DNA of 54,668 bases from the NCBI GenBank assembly GCA_020056965.1, contig JAGVGT010000028.1:1-54668 (forward strand), in the 5' to 3' direction. The position numbers and the translations under genes were made by a program. Shown piece after piece: positions 9,465 to 17,706 of this stretch (position 1 is its first letter; each line of letters starts with the position of its first letter). The notes under the pieces were generated by a model that ran no database searches, was not told the origin of the DNA, and saw only the letters and a list, made by a program, of their open reading frames with translations. This stretch comes from Deltaproteobacteria bacterium. Lineage in GTDB: Bacteria; Desulfobacterota; Desulfobulbia; Desulfobulbales; JAGXFP01.

Positions 9465-9492
9465 TTGACAATCAAGGCGAATCGATTAATAT
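9465..9492 (+). promoter_or_regulatory. Strong sigma-70 promoter of the initiator tRNA
   Basis: TTGACA (9465-9470) and TAATAT (9487-9492) are 16 bp apart, and the tRNA begins 14 bp after the -10 box. This is close to consensus, as expected for a stable-RNA promoter. Confidence 0.8.
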
Positions 9493-9505
9493 GCCGCACT
9501 CGTGA

Positions 9506-9582
<77 letters not shown>

Positions 9583-9590
9583 ACAACAAT

Positions 9591-9626
9591 AAGGGTTTCA
9601 GGCTTATGGCTTGAAACCCTTTTTTG
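9591..9626 (+). terminator. Terminator of tRNA-fMet
   Basis: AAGGGTTTCA and TGAAACCCTT form a 10-bp stem around an 11-nt loop, followed by a T-run. It starts nine bases after the tRNA CCA end. Confidence 0.88.
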
Positions 9627-9932
9627 TTGCTGGTGTAAAAACGGGTTTTTTCAGAAATTTGTGTCCGCGCGGTCTGCCACTTAATCATCTAAAGTGAGCT
9701 TGTTAAGCTGATTCTGAATCCAGCCTAAGTCCTCGCCAGTATCCGCCGGCATTATCGCTTGGTAGATTCCAAGTTCAACGTGCATCAACTACGCAAAAAG
9801 AAGGACGTGACAGGCTTCTGGTGTGTTGAAGCTTAAATAGCCGGCCCCGTAATGTCTCAGTTGCCGGACACCCAAAAAATATTCTAGGATGGCTCGTGGT
9901 GCACATGCAATCTGAATTCACCTGTATTCTTC
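9627..9932. other. Intergenic stretch without recognised gene
   Basis: About 300 bp between the tRNA terminator and the radical SAM gene. A short plus-strand frame (about 9729-9836) reads like a fragment of a basic protein but has no start or family I recognise. It may be decayed insertion material. No promoter or structured RNA was identified. Confidence 0.4.
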
Positions 9933-11963
9933 TCAACCAATCAAATGCAAAGGACGGAACAACTCCCTAGTAGTGGTACGCATCAAGATGCGCCCACGTC
10001 CGTCAACTGTGTCGTCGCCATACTGCAACCGCGCCGATTTAATAAGTTCTTTCTGTATAGCCGAATGGGTTATGCTGTAAAGTTTAGGTTTAAGATTATA
10101 AACTTCCTTAGGATGACGTTCGAAATTGCATGCATTCAACGCAATTAAATCAAAATGAAAATTATCTTGGAACGACAACTCTTCTGAAATCAGGTCGTTT
10201 TTTACATACACACTATATTTCTCTAACTCAGTTAGATATAATTCCATAATATCATCTAAAAGATCACGCGACCGTAATTGTTCTCGTAAAATAGTGTGGT
10301 AAATGATATAGCGCAATTCTTGTTGTAGAGAGAAAAAAGCAATAGATTTGGCTGAAGCCATTTCATTAGTTCCGCACGGGTCGTAAATATAATGTTCAGC
10401 ATTTTTCGAAACATCAGCGATAAGATCTTCGCGAGTTTCCCACAACCGTTTAATGCTATTAGATGTGAAAGTATCATATAAATCGGTCAAACCAGGTGAA
10501 AAAGTACGGCGCTTATCATAAAAATCCAAAATAACTTCAAACCAAGATACCCCTAAACGATTACAAAGTCCGGTTAATTCAAGAAACAAGCCGGTATTGT
10601 GAATTATCTCGACAGACAAGTTCAACTCACGACAATCAATGTAATCCTGAAAAGATAGCGTGTTATTTTCAATACAGATTTCCTCATAATCGATAGCTGT
10701 TACAGTTTCATTAAACGCTTTGTAAACACCAAGCGAACGCGGATTAATTCTAAACTTGGTTTTCATGCCGTATTTTTGCCTGTATTCTGGGCTATTTAGT
10801 TCAGTGCGTGCCAACATGATCAACTGATACATGCGCACGATCCCCAAACCAGAATTCACCACATCACGCAAAGTCTGAATATGTTTTTCCCGTGTATCGC
10901 CAGGTAAAGCCAAGATCACTTCGGTAAAAGACAGCACATTATCTTTATTGGCCTCGCGCACCGCATCCTGAATGGCGGTTAAAGATATATTGGCCCGATT
11001 GACATTTTTTAACACTTCTTTGTCAGTTGACTGCAAAGAAGCCCCCACGGTCAAGGCTCCGTTCAACATCGAGGCTATTTGTACCACCCTCTCTTTATTG
11101 TTCTTCCCAGTCGATACATTCAACCTCTTGGGCCAATTGTATTTCTTCTGCAAACCGGCAAGGATCTGGGCCTTCTGGACGTCTTGGGCGTACATCCCAA
11201 AGTTGGCATCAGTAATTAGCAACTCAGGATTATGTAAACTACGCACTGCAATATATTCCAATTCCTGATGTAAATGCTTGCGATGCACCACCTGGCAATA
11301 ATATTTGCTCCCTTCGGTACAAAATGCGCAAGTGAACGGACAACCCCGGGTGGTATGCACCATGGGTATCAAAACCCCATCAAAGAACTTATCCATCAGG
11401 CCCATCAAATACGGAGACCCAACTTCGTCAAAATCATTGATGCGCGGTAATATCTCGCCGTGGACCAAACATCCTTCCTGCCAATAATGGGCATTGGCCA
11501 GAGGTGTGGAATCTGCTTTAAGTCGGGCGACATCAAAACTTTTTTCGCGCAACTGCACAAAAAGGTTAGCAAAAGCCAGCTCTCCCTCGCCGATCAGATA
11601 AAAATCTGTCGTCGGATGGCCCTGACGGAATTTGTTTATCTCATCAACATGTGTGCCATAATTCGGACCACCCATGACCACGCAAGTTTTTGGCAAATGC
11701 CGTTTTATACTAGCCGCAAACTGCGATGACAACTCGTAGTTCCAAGAATAATTGGTCAACCCAACAAGACACGGTTGGCGCCTCTGTAGGGCCTGGTCGA
11801 AATCTTGCGGGTACTTAAAAAGCTCAACCTCGATCTCATCCTTAAACCTAGTTTTCAGATGTGCCGCGATCAACCCAATCCCCAAAGGATGAAAGTTAGC
11901 TGCCACAATACGCCCCAGATGCGTAAGATCGGCCAAATACACCAAAGGCTTTTTGGACTTCAT
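9933..11963 (-). CDS. B12-binding-domain radical SAM protein of unknown function
   Basis: 676 residues from ATG 11963, which has GGAG six bases upstream; a second ATG at 11975 would add four residues. Residues 1-150 form a cobalamin-binding-like Rossmann fold (MGGPNYGTH near 97-105; LIGEGE). The radical SAM core follows, with CPFTCAFC placing the cluster cysteines at 208, 212 and 215. The last 250 or so residues are a helical region I do not recognise. This architecture makes methyltransferases and ring-forming enzymes in other systems, but no substrate or partner gene adjoins it here. The gene is visibly AT-richer than its neighbours and lies just after tRNA-fMet, which suggests transfer. 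It ends without a clear terminator. Confidence 0.85.
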   Translation of the reverse strand: MKSKKPLVYLADLTHLGRIVAANFHPLGIGLIAAHLKTRFKDEIEVELFKYPQDFDQALQRRQPCLVGLTNYSWNYELSSQFAASIKRHLPKTCVVMGGPNYGTHVDEINKFRQGHPTTDFYLIGEGELAFANLFVQLREKSFDVARLKADSTPLANAHYWQEGCLVHGEILPRINDFDEVGSPYLMGLMDKFFDGVLIPMVHTTRGCPFTCAFCTEGSKYYCQVVHRKHLHQELEYIAVRSLHNPELLITDANFGMYAQDVQKAQILAGLQKKYNWPKRLNVSTGKNNKERVVQIASMLNGALTVGASLQSTDKEVLKNVNRANISLTAIQDAVREANKDNVLSFTEVILALPGDTREKHIQTLRDVVNSGLGIVRMYQLIMLARTELNSPEYRQKYGMKTKFRINPRSLGVYKAFNETVTAIDYEEICIENNTLSFQDYIDCRELNLSVEIIHNTGLFLELTGLCNRLGVSWFEVILDFYDKRRTFSPGLTDLYDTFTSNSIKRLWETREDLIADVSKNAEHYIYDPCGTNEMASAKSIAFFSLQQELRYIIYHTILREQLRSRDLLDDIMELYLTELEKYSVYVKNDLISEELSFQDNFHFDLIALNACNFERHPKEVYNLKPKLYSITHSAIQKELIKSARLQYGDDTVDGRGRILMRTTTRELFRPLHLIG

Positions 11964-12344
11964 ATAGTTCTCCATAATTATGAGCTGCCATTTTTTTGCC
12001 GGTCCGGAGGATTACCAATATGCCTCATTCAGGGTCGTGCCGTCCAGAGTAGAGTGTGGCCATCAGTTGTTATACAAGCAACCCATTGTTAGGGTTCATG
12101 TCTTGCACTCGCTACCGGACTTGAAGGTGTTGGGTAATGTATTAGAACTTTGATGGGAATATTACCCAGTTAAAACTCTCAGGTCGTCTCGCAAATTTTG
12201 ACCGCATTGATTTTCCCGCTCCGGCTGGTGCGCCATTAATCCATTTATCTTTTCTGTAACCCTTCTTCTCCTTGAAAAACCACGGAAAAAGCTTTTAATA
12301 AGACCTCTGTTCAGCCAACCCCGGAATAGCACAGGTGTTTTTAG
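11964..12344. other. Intergenic region with a degenerate tRNA-end-like segment
   Basis: 380 bp upstream of two divergent genes. At 12093-12116, 18 of 24 bases match, without gaps, the 3' end of tRNA-fMet (T-arm GGTTCA through CGCTACC). A small inverted repeat, GGGTAAT / ATTACCC, lies around 12132-12167. AGGTG eight bases before the ATG at 12345 is the ribosome site of the MinD-like gene. No further gene is seen. Confidence 0.45.
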
Positions 12345-13271
12345 ATGGTAAAAGGTCCCGAAAGAAAGAGCATCATCATGGCCGTCGGTGGCGGCAAGGG
12401 TGGGGTCGGCAAGAGTTTTGTCATGGCCAGCCTGGGCATGAGCCTGGCCCGCCAGGGTCGGGTGGTGATGATCGACGGCGATCTGGGCGGCGCCAACCTC
12501 CATAACTTTCTGGGGATCAGCCGCCCGACCTCTACCCTGACCGACTTTTTCGAGCGTAAGGTTCCTCTAGCCGATCTGGTGGTGGACAGCGGCATCAGTA
12601 ATCTCGGGTTGCTCACCGGCATGGTCGGCACCATCGGGGCTGAGACCATCAAGCACGCCCAGAAGCAGAAGCTTTTCAACCAGATTAGGAAACTCGACGC
12701 CGACTATATTCTTATCGACCTGGGAGCCGGCACCCACTTCAACACCATCGATACCCTCCTGATTGCCGATAAGATGATCATCGTCATCACCCCCGAGATC
12801 GTCTCCATCGAAAACATGTACAACTTTCTGCGCAACCTCTATTTTCGCCGCCTGGGTGGCGTGCTAACCGACCACGGCTACCGGGACCTGGTGGTCAACA
12901 CCTGGCACGATCGGGACGCCTTGGGAATCAGCAACTTCCGGGAACTGGTCGATTGCCTGAAGGCCGTTTCGCCAGAGGTCCGGCTGATCATCGAGGAGGA
13001 GCTGCGTGATTTTGCCGTTAATCTGGTTTTGAACAAGGCCCGCACCAACCAGGACATCGTCACCGGTAATTCGGTGAAGAGTATCTGTGTCAAGTTCTTC
13101 GGGGTCAATGCCCTTTACAGCGGCTATGTGGAGCATGATGACCTGGTGTCTCGGAGCGCCAACCACCGCACACCCTATCTTTCAGCCTATCCGAATTCGC
13201 GCTGCTCGCGGGGCATTGAGCGGCTCACCGTCAACATCCTTTCCGGTCAGCAGGTGAAGGTTACCCGATGA
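12345..13271 (+). CDS. MinD/ParA-family P-loop ATPase
   Basis: 308 residues. A deviant Walker A motif GGGKGGVGKS occupies 15-24, with the signature Lys at 18. A second conserved stretch is MIDGDLGGANLHNFLG, and the Walker B-like YILIDLGAGTHFN lies near 125. The fold is that of MinD/FlhG/ParA ATPases, which dimerise on ATP and position other molecules. No membrane-targeting amphipathic C-terminal helix typical of MinD is obvious. No min, par or flagellar genes adjoin it, so a cell-division or flagellar role cannot be claimed. It overlaps the next gene by four bases (ATGA), so the two products probably act together. Confidence 0.88.
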   Translation: MVKGPERKSIIMAVGGGKGGVGKSFVMASLGMSLARQGRVVMIDGDLGGANLHNFLGISRPTSTLTDFFERKVPLADLVVDSGISNLGLLTGMVGTIGAETIKHAQKQKLFNQIRKLDADYILIDLGAGTHFNTIDTLLIADKMIIVITPEIVSIENMYNFLRNLYFRRLGGVLTDHGYRDLVVNTWHDRDALGISNFRELVDCLKAVSPEVRLIIEEELRDFAVNLVLNKARTNQDIVTGNSVKSICVKFFGVNALYSGYVEHDDLVSRSANHRTPYLSAYPNSRCSRGIERLTVNILSGQQVKVTR

Positions 13272-13798
13272 AAGACCGCGCCCCCTACCAGGCCCATTTC
13301 GAGATGCTGGAGTTGCCTCTGGATGCCAACTTTGATGAGGTACACAAGGCCTGGCAGGTGATGAAGGATATCTATTCCACCGATTCACTGGCCACCATGT
13401 CCATTGGTGAAGAGGTCAGTGAAGAGGACCGGCGACTGCTCCTGGCCAAGATCGAAGAGGCCTACCAGGCCCTCGGCGACTTCTTCCGGGATCATCAGCA
13501 GTTGCTGGACAACGGTGTCCACCAGTTGACCGAGGGCATTACCGAGTATGACGGCAAAGCCTTGCGGACGATCCGCCACCTGCTCCATATTCCCCTTGAC
13601 GATGTGGCCATGTCCACCCGGGTGCCGCGTAAGCATCTGGAAAACCTGGAGGCCGATAACTATGCCGCCTTGCCGGTGGCGGTCTATACCCGGGGATTTG
13701 TGATTAACTACGCCAAGCATCTCGCCCTGGATGCCGATCTGGTCGCGAAAAGCTATATGGAGAAGTACCGCAAATGGCAGGAGGAAAAAGGCCAGTAA
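13268..13798 (+). CDS. J-domain-like and RodZ-type helix-turn-helix fusion protein
   Basis: 176 residues. Residues 8-78 look like a J-domain: YQAHFEMLELPLDANFDEVH is the usual helix I-II opening and AKIEEAYQALGDFF matches helix III. The essential HPD tripeptide is absent, so it should not stimulate a DnaK ATPase. Residues about 95-170 form the HTH_25 domain known from RodZ; NLEADNYAALPVAVYTRGFV is diagnostic, and the RodZ-like protein at 25410-26192 has the same segment. No membrane helix is seen. The start overlaps the MinD-like gene stop. It may be an adaptor for that ATPase; this is inferred only from coupling. Confidence 0.8.
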   Translation: MKDRAPYQAHFEMLELPLDANFDEVHKAWQVMKDIYSTDSLATMSIGEEVSEEDRRLLLAKIEEAYQALGDFFRDHQQLLDNGVHQLTEGITEYDGKALRTIRHLLHIPLDDVAMSTRVPRKHLENLEADNYAALPVAVYTRGFVINYAKHLALDADLVAKSYMEKYRKWQEEKGQ

Positions 13799-13935
13799 TA
13801 GTTTAATCGGTGGTGATGGCGCTTGGAAAAGGCCGGTAATACGATGGCGTGAGCGGCTGGAAGTACCCTGGGTTGGGTGGTTATCCCACCTGGTCCTTTG
13901 GCGATGGCTGATAATTTTTAGCAACGAGGGCTGTG

Positions 13936-14346
13936 ATGAGGCGTATATTCTACCTGTTCTGCGGGCTGCTGTTGTTGGTCGTGGTGCCGGTGCAGGCCAA
14001 GGACAAGCATAATGGCAATGATCATGACCGTGGCGAACATCGCGGCGAATATGAGTCCTCGCATAAGAGCAAGGATGGCAAGCACAAGGATTTGCCGCCG
14101 GGCTGGCGCAAGAAACTTAATAAAGGCGAGCGGGTGGACGATACCGTCTATGTTTATATGGAGCCGCCCACCCCCGAGGTGATCGCCGTGCTGCCGCCGC
14201 CACCACCTGGCGTCTCTTTCCGGCAGATTGAGGACAAGATTGTCAAGATCAACGACATCAATCGCCAGATCATCGAGGTCCTGGAGCTCGACAGGCTGCC
14301 GATCCCCAAACCGCCCCGATTGCCGTTGCCGCCGCTGCCCAGATAA
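13936..14346 (+). CDS. Small periplasmic proline-rich protein (RcnB/CigR-like)
   Basis: 136 residues from ATG 13936 (a GTG immediately precedes it; GAGGG lies about five bases upstream). A signal peptide of about 21 residues ends VQA. A very hydrophilic His/Asp/Lys-rich segment follows (DKHNGNDHDRGEH), then DLPPGWRKKLNKGERV, a motif like that of RcnB/CigR-type periplasmic proteins. A proline-rich stretch and a C-terminal helix complete it, ending in PPRLPLPPLPR. The His/Asp-rich part could bind metal, but no metal transporter is nearby. Secretion is well supported; function is not. Confidence 0.65.
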   Translation: MRRIFYLFCGLLLLVVVPVQAKDKHNGNDHDRGEHRGEYESSHKSKDGKHKDLPPGWRKKLNKGERVDDTVYVYMEPPTPEVIAVLPPPPPGVSFRQIEDKIVKINDINRQIIEVLELDRLPIPKPPRLPLPPLPR

Positions 14347-14373
14347 AGGACCGGTTGAACAGATGTCTGCTCT

Positions 14374-14415
14374 GCTCGGGGCGCACCGCTTATACCGGTA
14401 CGCCCCGAGCTTTTT
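14374..14415 (+). terminator. Intrinsic terminator
   Basis: GCTCGGGGCG (14374-14383) pairs perfectly with CGCCCCGAGC (14401-14410), followed by five T. It ends the transcript of the small periplasmic protein. Confidence 0.88.
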
Positions 14416-14550
14416 GTGTTGACGGTAATATTCACGGCGAGTTCCCGTGGACGCATGATATTTTTCAGGATAGGATAAAACCGTAACTTGATTGTTCGTG
14501 CCGAGTTCCATGTGATCTTTAAGGATTCATCAAGCCAAAGGGAGTCTGCA

Positions 14551-15561
14551 ATGAAGAAGATAATTTTGGGCATTGCTGCGGTATCGCTGATTACTTACCC
14601 TGTGCTGGCCTTTGCCGCCTCCCGGGCGGTGGAGATGGGCCAGGGGGCGGCGGGCGGGGCCACGGAAACAGCCCGCCAATCGGCGAGTAAGGGCACTTCC
14701 GAGATCAAGGGAACCCTCTCCAACCTTAACGTCACCAACGAATCGGCCAATGTCGCCATCGGCAAGGGAGCCAAGGCCAATACCGGTTCAATGGCTGTCT
14801 CGGGCTCCAAGGTTAAGGAGACGGTTTCCAATAAGGCCAATATCGAAAAGTCAGCCAACGTGGCCATCGGCGAAAATGCCACCGCCAACCTGGGTTCGGT
14901 TACCGTTCAGGATTCCGATGTTAAAGGATCGGTCAGTAACAAGGCCAACATCGCCAAATCCGCCAATGTGGCCATGGGCAAGAATACCACCGCCAACATG
15001 GGATCGGTGACTTTGGCGGAGAGCAACGTCAAGGGGTCCGTTGGCAATGAGGCTAACATCGAAAAATCCGTCAACGTGGCCTTGGGTGAGAATTCTATCG
15101 CCAACATGGGCTCGGTAACCATGCGCAAAGGCAGTGTCGAAGGCTCGGTGAAAAACAAGTTCACTGCCAAGGAGGCCGCCAACGTGGCCATCGGTAAGGA
15201 GGCTGTCGCCAACATGGGTTCGGTGACCATGCGGGGTGGCAGCGTCAAGGGTTCGGTTTCCAACGAGGCCAATGTGGCTAAATCAGCCAATGTAGCCATT
15301 GGTGAAAATGTGACCGCCAACATGGGCAGCGTGACTTTGCATGAGTCAATGATCAAGGGCGTCATTACCAACAAGGCCGACATCGACGAATCCGCCAATG
15401 TGGCGATCGGCAAAAACACCGTGGCCAATATGGGCGCCGTGACCATCAGCAACTCCTCGGTGGATGGTGTTATCTCCAACAACGCCCAAATCAACAACTC
15501 GGCCAACGTGGCGATTGGCGAAAACAGCAGCGCCAATATGGGGTCAATGACTGTCCAGTAG
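14551..15561 (+). CDS. Secreted protein of tandem 36-residue repeats, putative beta-solenoid
   Basis: 336 residues from ATG 14551, with GGGAG upstream; the frame is open earlier, but the signal peptide (about 1-22, ending AFA) starts here. Residues 65-336 are seven complete 36-residue repeats plus the first 20 residues of an eighth. A typical unit starts SANVAIGENATANLGSVT and continues with a polar strand KGSVSNKANI. The Asn-Val-Ala-Ile-Gly and Ala-Asn-Met-Gly-Ser-Val strands recur strictly, as in a beta-solenoid with stacked Asn/Gly corners. The opening resembles YadA-head AIG repeats, but there is no membrane anchor, sorting signal or cysteine. Strong terminators on both sides make it a single-gene unit. 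It is probably exported or surface-located; role unknown. Confidence 0.82.
   Translation: MKKIILGIAAVSLITYPVLAFAASRAVEMGQGAAGGATETARQSASKGTSEIKGTLSNLNVTNESANVAIGKGAKANTGSMAVSGSKVKETVSNKANIEKSANVAIGENATANLGSVTVQDSDVKGSVSNKANIAKSANVAMGKNTTANMGSVTLAESNVKGSVGNEANIEKSVNVALGENSIANMGSVTMRKGSVEGSVKNKFTAKEAANVAIGKEAVANMGSVTMRGGSVKGSVSNEANVAKSANVAIGENVTANMGSVTLHESMIKGVITNKADIDESANVAIGKNTVANMGAVTISNSSVDGVISNNAQINNSANVAIGENSSANMGSMTVQ
14743..15558 (+). repeat. Seven and a half in-frame 108-bp coding repeats
   Basis: Unit length is exactly 108 bp with no indels: 272 residues equal seven times 36 plus 20. Codons for conserved residues vary between units, so the repeats are old and kept by selection on protein, not recent duplications. 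Confidence 0.9.
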
Positions 15562-15580
15562 CCACCGCTGGATGGATGAC

Positions 15581-15620
15581 GCAAAAACGCCCCGGGTCGG
15601 CCGATCCGGGGCGTTTTTGC
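15581..15620. terminator. Bidirectional terminator after the repeat protein
   Basis: Perfect 15-bp inverted repeat GCAAAAACGCCCCGG / CCGGGGCGTTTTTGC with a 10-nt loop, giving T-runs on both strands. Confidence 0.92.
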
Positions 15621-15764
15621 GTTTGAATAAGCGGGGGCGACTGGTCTTTCTAGTGTTAACTAGGAAACCTGGAAGATCACTCTTGCCTTGCGTAACAGGT
15701 TCTCTCAGGTGTACCAAAGAATGGCGAAGTTGCATGTCCCCTAATCTGGGAGGGATCGGCGGGC

Positions 15765-15792
15765 AAAAAAAAAAGCCCCGCCGAAGCGGGGC
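15765..15792 (-). terminator. Terminator of the cold-shock gene
   Basis: On the minus strand a GCCCCGC/GCGGGGC stem with a four-base loop is followed by about nine T, some 25 bp after the csp stop. Confidence 0.9.
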
Positions 15793-15818
15793 CTTCAAAT
15801 CTCGATAAGATCGAGATC

Positions 15819-16019
15819 TTACAGCTGGGTCACATTCGAAGCTGAAGGGCCTTTGGGGCCGTCAACTACGTCGAAAGTTACCCGAGATCCTTCGGCAAGG
15901 GACTTAAAGCCGTTGGCATTGATGGCGCTGTGATGTACGAATACATCCTTGCCGCCGTCCTGCTCGATGAAGCCAAATCCCTTGGAGTCGTTAAACCATT
16001 TCACTGTGCCTTCTGACAT
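15819..16019 (-). CDS. Cold-shock protein, CspA family
   Basis: 66 residues, the full length of a single cold-shock domain. It shows RNP1 (KGFGFIEQ) and RNP2 (DVFVHHSAI) RNA-binding motifs and begins [15 protein letters not shown]. The start ATG at 16019 has GAGGAG nine bases upstream. These proteins bind single-stranded RNA and DNA and melt mRNA structure, often after temperature downshift. The upstream region holds a hairpin with a T-run (16113-16152), which leaves roughly 95 nt of untranslated sequence between it and the gene. Confidence 0.95.
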   Translation of the reverse strand: MSEGTVKWFNDSKGFGFIEQDGGKDVFVHHSAINANGFKSLAEGSRVTFDVVDGPKGPSASNVTQL

Positions 16020-16112
16020 CTTTACTACTCCTCTAATGTTGGCACTCACATGGGTGCCATTAAATAATACGCCGAAACATACATTGATGGTCGGCGGGCA
16101 GTAGTTTGTAGG

Positions 16113-16152
16113 TAAAAAAAAACGCACGGTCTCTTTCGAGATCTGTGCGTTA
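16113..16152 (-). terminator. Terminator-like hairpin upstream of the csp gene
   Basis: On the minus strand AACGCAC-AGA-TCTC pairs with GAGA-CC-GTGCGTT and is followed by a run of eight or so T. It could end the transcript of the gene at 16286-16861, which stops about 130 bp upstream. It could instead end a short leader RNA ahead of csp. Confidence 0.6.
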
Positions 16153-16285
16153 ACCTTTCGTATTTTCTACAAACGTACTGCGCAACTAAGAAGCCATTAT
16201 AGCGAGTGAGATATTTAGTGCAACGTTTATTATTATTTATTTTGGATGATCTGGCGGCGACTGCCGAAAACAGTTCATGCTCAAG

Positions 16286-16861
16286 CTACTGTGGCTGACG
16301 TAATTTTTGCTCTATTTCCCGCACGGTTGGTTTATTCAGCAGATTCTTTAACTTCTGGTTGTTTTCCAGACTGCGCAGATCACCGGCGGTAATGGCGCGA
16401 AGAATTTCCTGATCCGTCAGAATCGCCTGAAAATCGGGATCCTCCTGCAGTGACTTGACTGAATCCATAACTGCGCTGTCGCCTTCCATCCTTTTCTGGA
16501 GTGCTTGCAGGGTATCCGGACTGGAAGCGGGAAGTCCCTCGGTGCGAATGGTTTTGACCTTCGCGGCTTCGATCCGCAATGTTCCCAGTGTGTTGGAGTT
16601 GATTGTATAAATGCCGTTTTCGAAGGATTTAAGGGTACCGTGGACAACGGTCCCGTCCACCAAGGCGAGTTCGATGTTTTCGCTGGCCGTGGCCACGTTC
16701 CTAAAAAACAACAGGGAATAAATCAGGGTGACGATTATGAAAATTGCCCACATCCTATACGTCGGTGCTGTCACGCCATGGAATGCTGATAGATATTGGA
16801 CTGGTTTATTTGTGAAGTTTTTGACCGGAAAAGAGCTGTTGCCAAAAGTCTCAGGTATCAT
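16286..16861 (-). CDS. Membrane-anchored protein of unknown function with STI1-like C-terminus
   Basis: 191 residues from ATG 16861, which has AAGGTG at good spacing; a GTG nine bases earlier overlaps that site and is less likely. One hydrophobic segment (about 37-57, WAIFIIVTLIYSLLFF) anchors it. A short beta-rich domain follows (LALVDGTVVHGTLKSFENG, about 65-105), resembling small SH3-like folds. The helical C-terminus (about 130-190) contains LQEDPDFQAILTDQEILRAI and LKNLLNKPTVREIEQK, similar in style to the STI1/DP fold of co-chaperones. A start at the internal ATG (16753) would make the hydrophobic part a signal peptide. Function unknown; no operon partner. Confidence 0.55.
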   Translation of the reverse strand: MIPETFGNSSFPVKNFTNKPVQYLSAFHGVTAPTYRMWAIFIIVTLIYSLLFFRNVATASENIELALVDGTVVHGTLKSFENGIYTINSNTLGTLRIEAAKVKTIRTEGLPASSPDTLQALQKRMEGDSAVMDSVKSLQEDPDFQAILTDQEILRAITAGDLRSLENNQKLKNLLNKPTVREIEQKLRQPQ

Positions 16862-16932
16862 TGCATTCACCTTGATTATTCGGTGTATTTCTTAAGGGTC
16901 GTTATGGCCCTGGTTGTTCAGCCGGAGACCGG

Positions 16933-17706
16933 TTAATCGTTTTTGCTCTGAGAAAAGACTGGGATCTCGCTCTCCGCATGCAGCCAATCCAGCTGCGGCG
17001 GCTGTACCATGGCGGCCGGATAGCGGCCGGCCGCTGAATCATGGTCGGCGGCGATCTTTTCGATAATGGTTTTTTTCTGTGCGCCTGCGGTCAGGAAAAT
17101 AACCAAACGGGCCTGATTCAGGACCGGCAGGGTCAGGGTGATCCGGGGAACCGCCGGCCTGCCGGTCGGTTCTGGAACTGCCGCCACCCAGAGGGTCTTT
17201 TCCTTCAGTACCGGTGATCCGGGGAACAGGGAGGCGGTATGGCCATCCGTCCCCATACCCAGAAGGATGAGGTCGAAACAGGGAAAAGAGTCGCTGAGCA
17301 GATCCGGGTGCGGAGAAAAGAAACGGCGCAACTCGTCTTCATAAGCCTGGGCGGCCATCTCCGGCCGGGCCACGTCGGCTGGAATGCGGTGGGCGTGCTC
17401 GCCTGGGAAGGTGATCTTGTCAAGCAGCAACTCGCGGGCCAGGGCATAGTTGCTTGCCGACTGATCCGGGGCCATGCACCGCTCGTCGCCCCAGAAGAAA
17501 TGGACATCCTGCCAATTTAAATTGTGGTCTCGACCTGGATGATCAGCCAGGTTCTGGTAAAGAAGTCGCGGGGTGGTGCCGCCGGTCAGCACCAGGGTAA
17601 AAAATCCCTTGTCGGCGATGGCGGCAACGGCAGCCGCTTCGATCAGGTCAACGGCCGCGCTACTCGCCGCCGCCAGGTCTGGGAAGAAGCTGAATCCGGA
17701 TTTCAC
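16933..17706 (-). CDS. pgl: 6-phosphogluconolactonase
   Basis: 257 residues, DevB/Pgl type. It hydrolyses 6-phosphogluconolactone to 6-phosphogluconate in the oxidative pentose phosphate pathway. Characteristic segments are LVLTGGTTPRLLYQNLA (phosphate binding), VHFFWGDERCMAPDQSASNY, LLGMGTDGHTASLFPGSPVL and the C-terminal LDWLHAE. The start is a GTG at 17706 with GGAGG six bases upstream. No zwf or gnd lies next to it in the window, so it appears to be a lone gene. Confidence 0.93.
   Translation of the reverse strand: MKSGFSFFPDLAAASSAAVDLIEAAAVAAIADKGFFTLVLTGGTTPRLLYQNLADHPGRDHNLNWQDVHFFWGDERCMAPDQSASNYALARELLLDKITFPGEHAHRIPADVARPEMAAQAYEDELRRFFSPHPDLLSDSFPCFDLILLGMGTDGHTASLFPGSPVLKEKTLWVAAVPEPTGRPAVPRITLTLPVLNQARLVIFLTAGAQKKTIIEKIAADHDSAAGRYPAAMVQPPQLDWLHAESEIPVFSQSKND

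Noticed and set aside
9729-9836. Short plus-strand frame reading like a basic protein fragment (DSKFNVHQLRKKKD)
   Set aside because: Only 35 codons, no start signal and no family recognised. It could be a transposase or integrase remnant but the support is too thin to call.
12073-12116. Pseudo-tRNA just upstream of the MinD-like gene
   Set aside because: Only the T-arm to acceptor end resembles tRNA-fMet; no cloverleaf forms and there is no acceptor 5' half. Kept only as a possible attachment-site relic.
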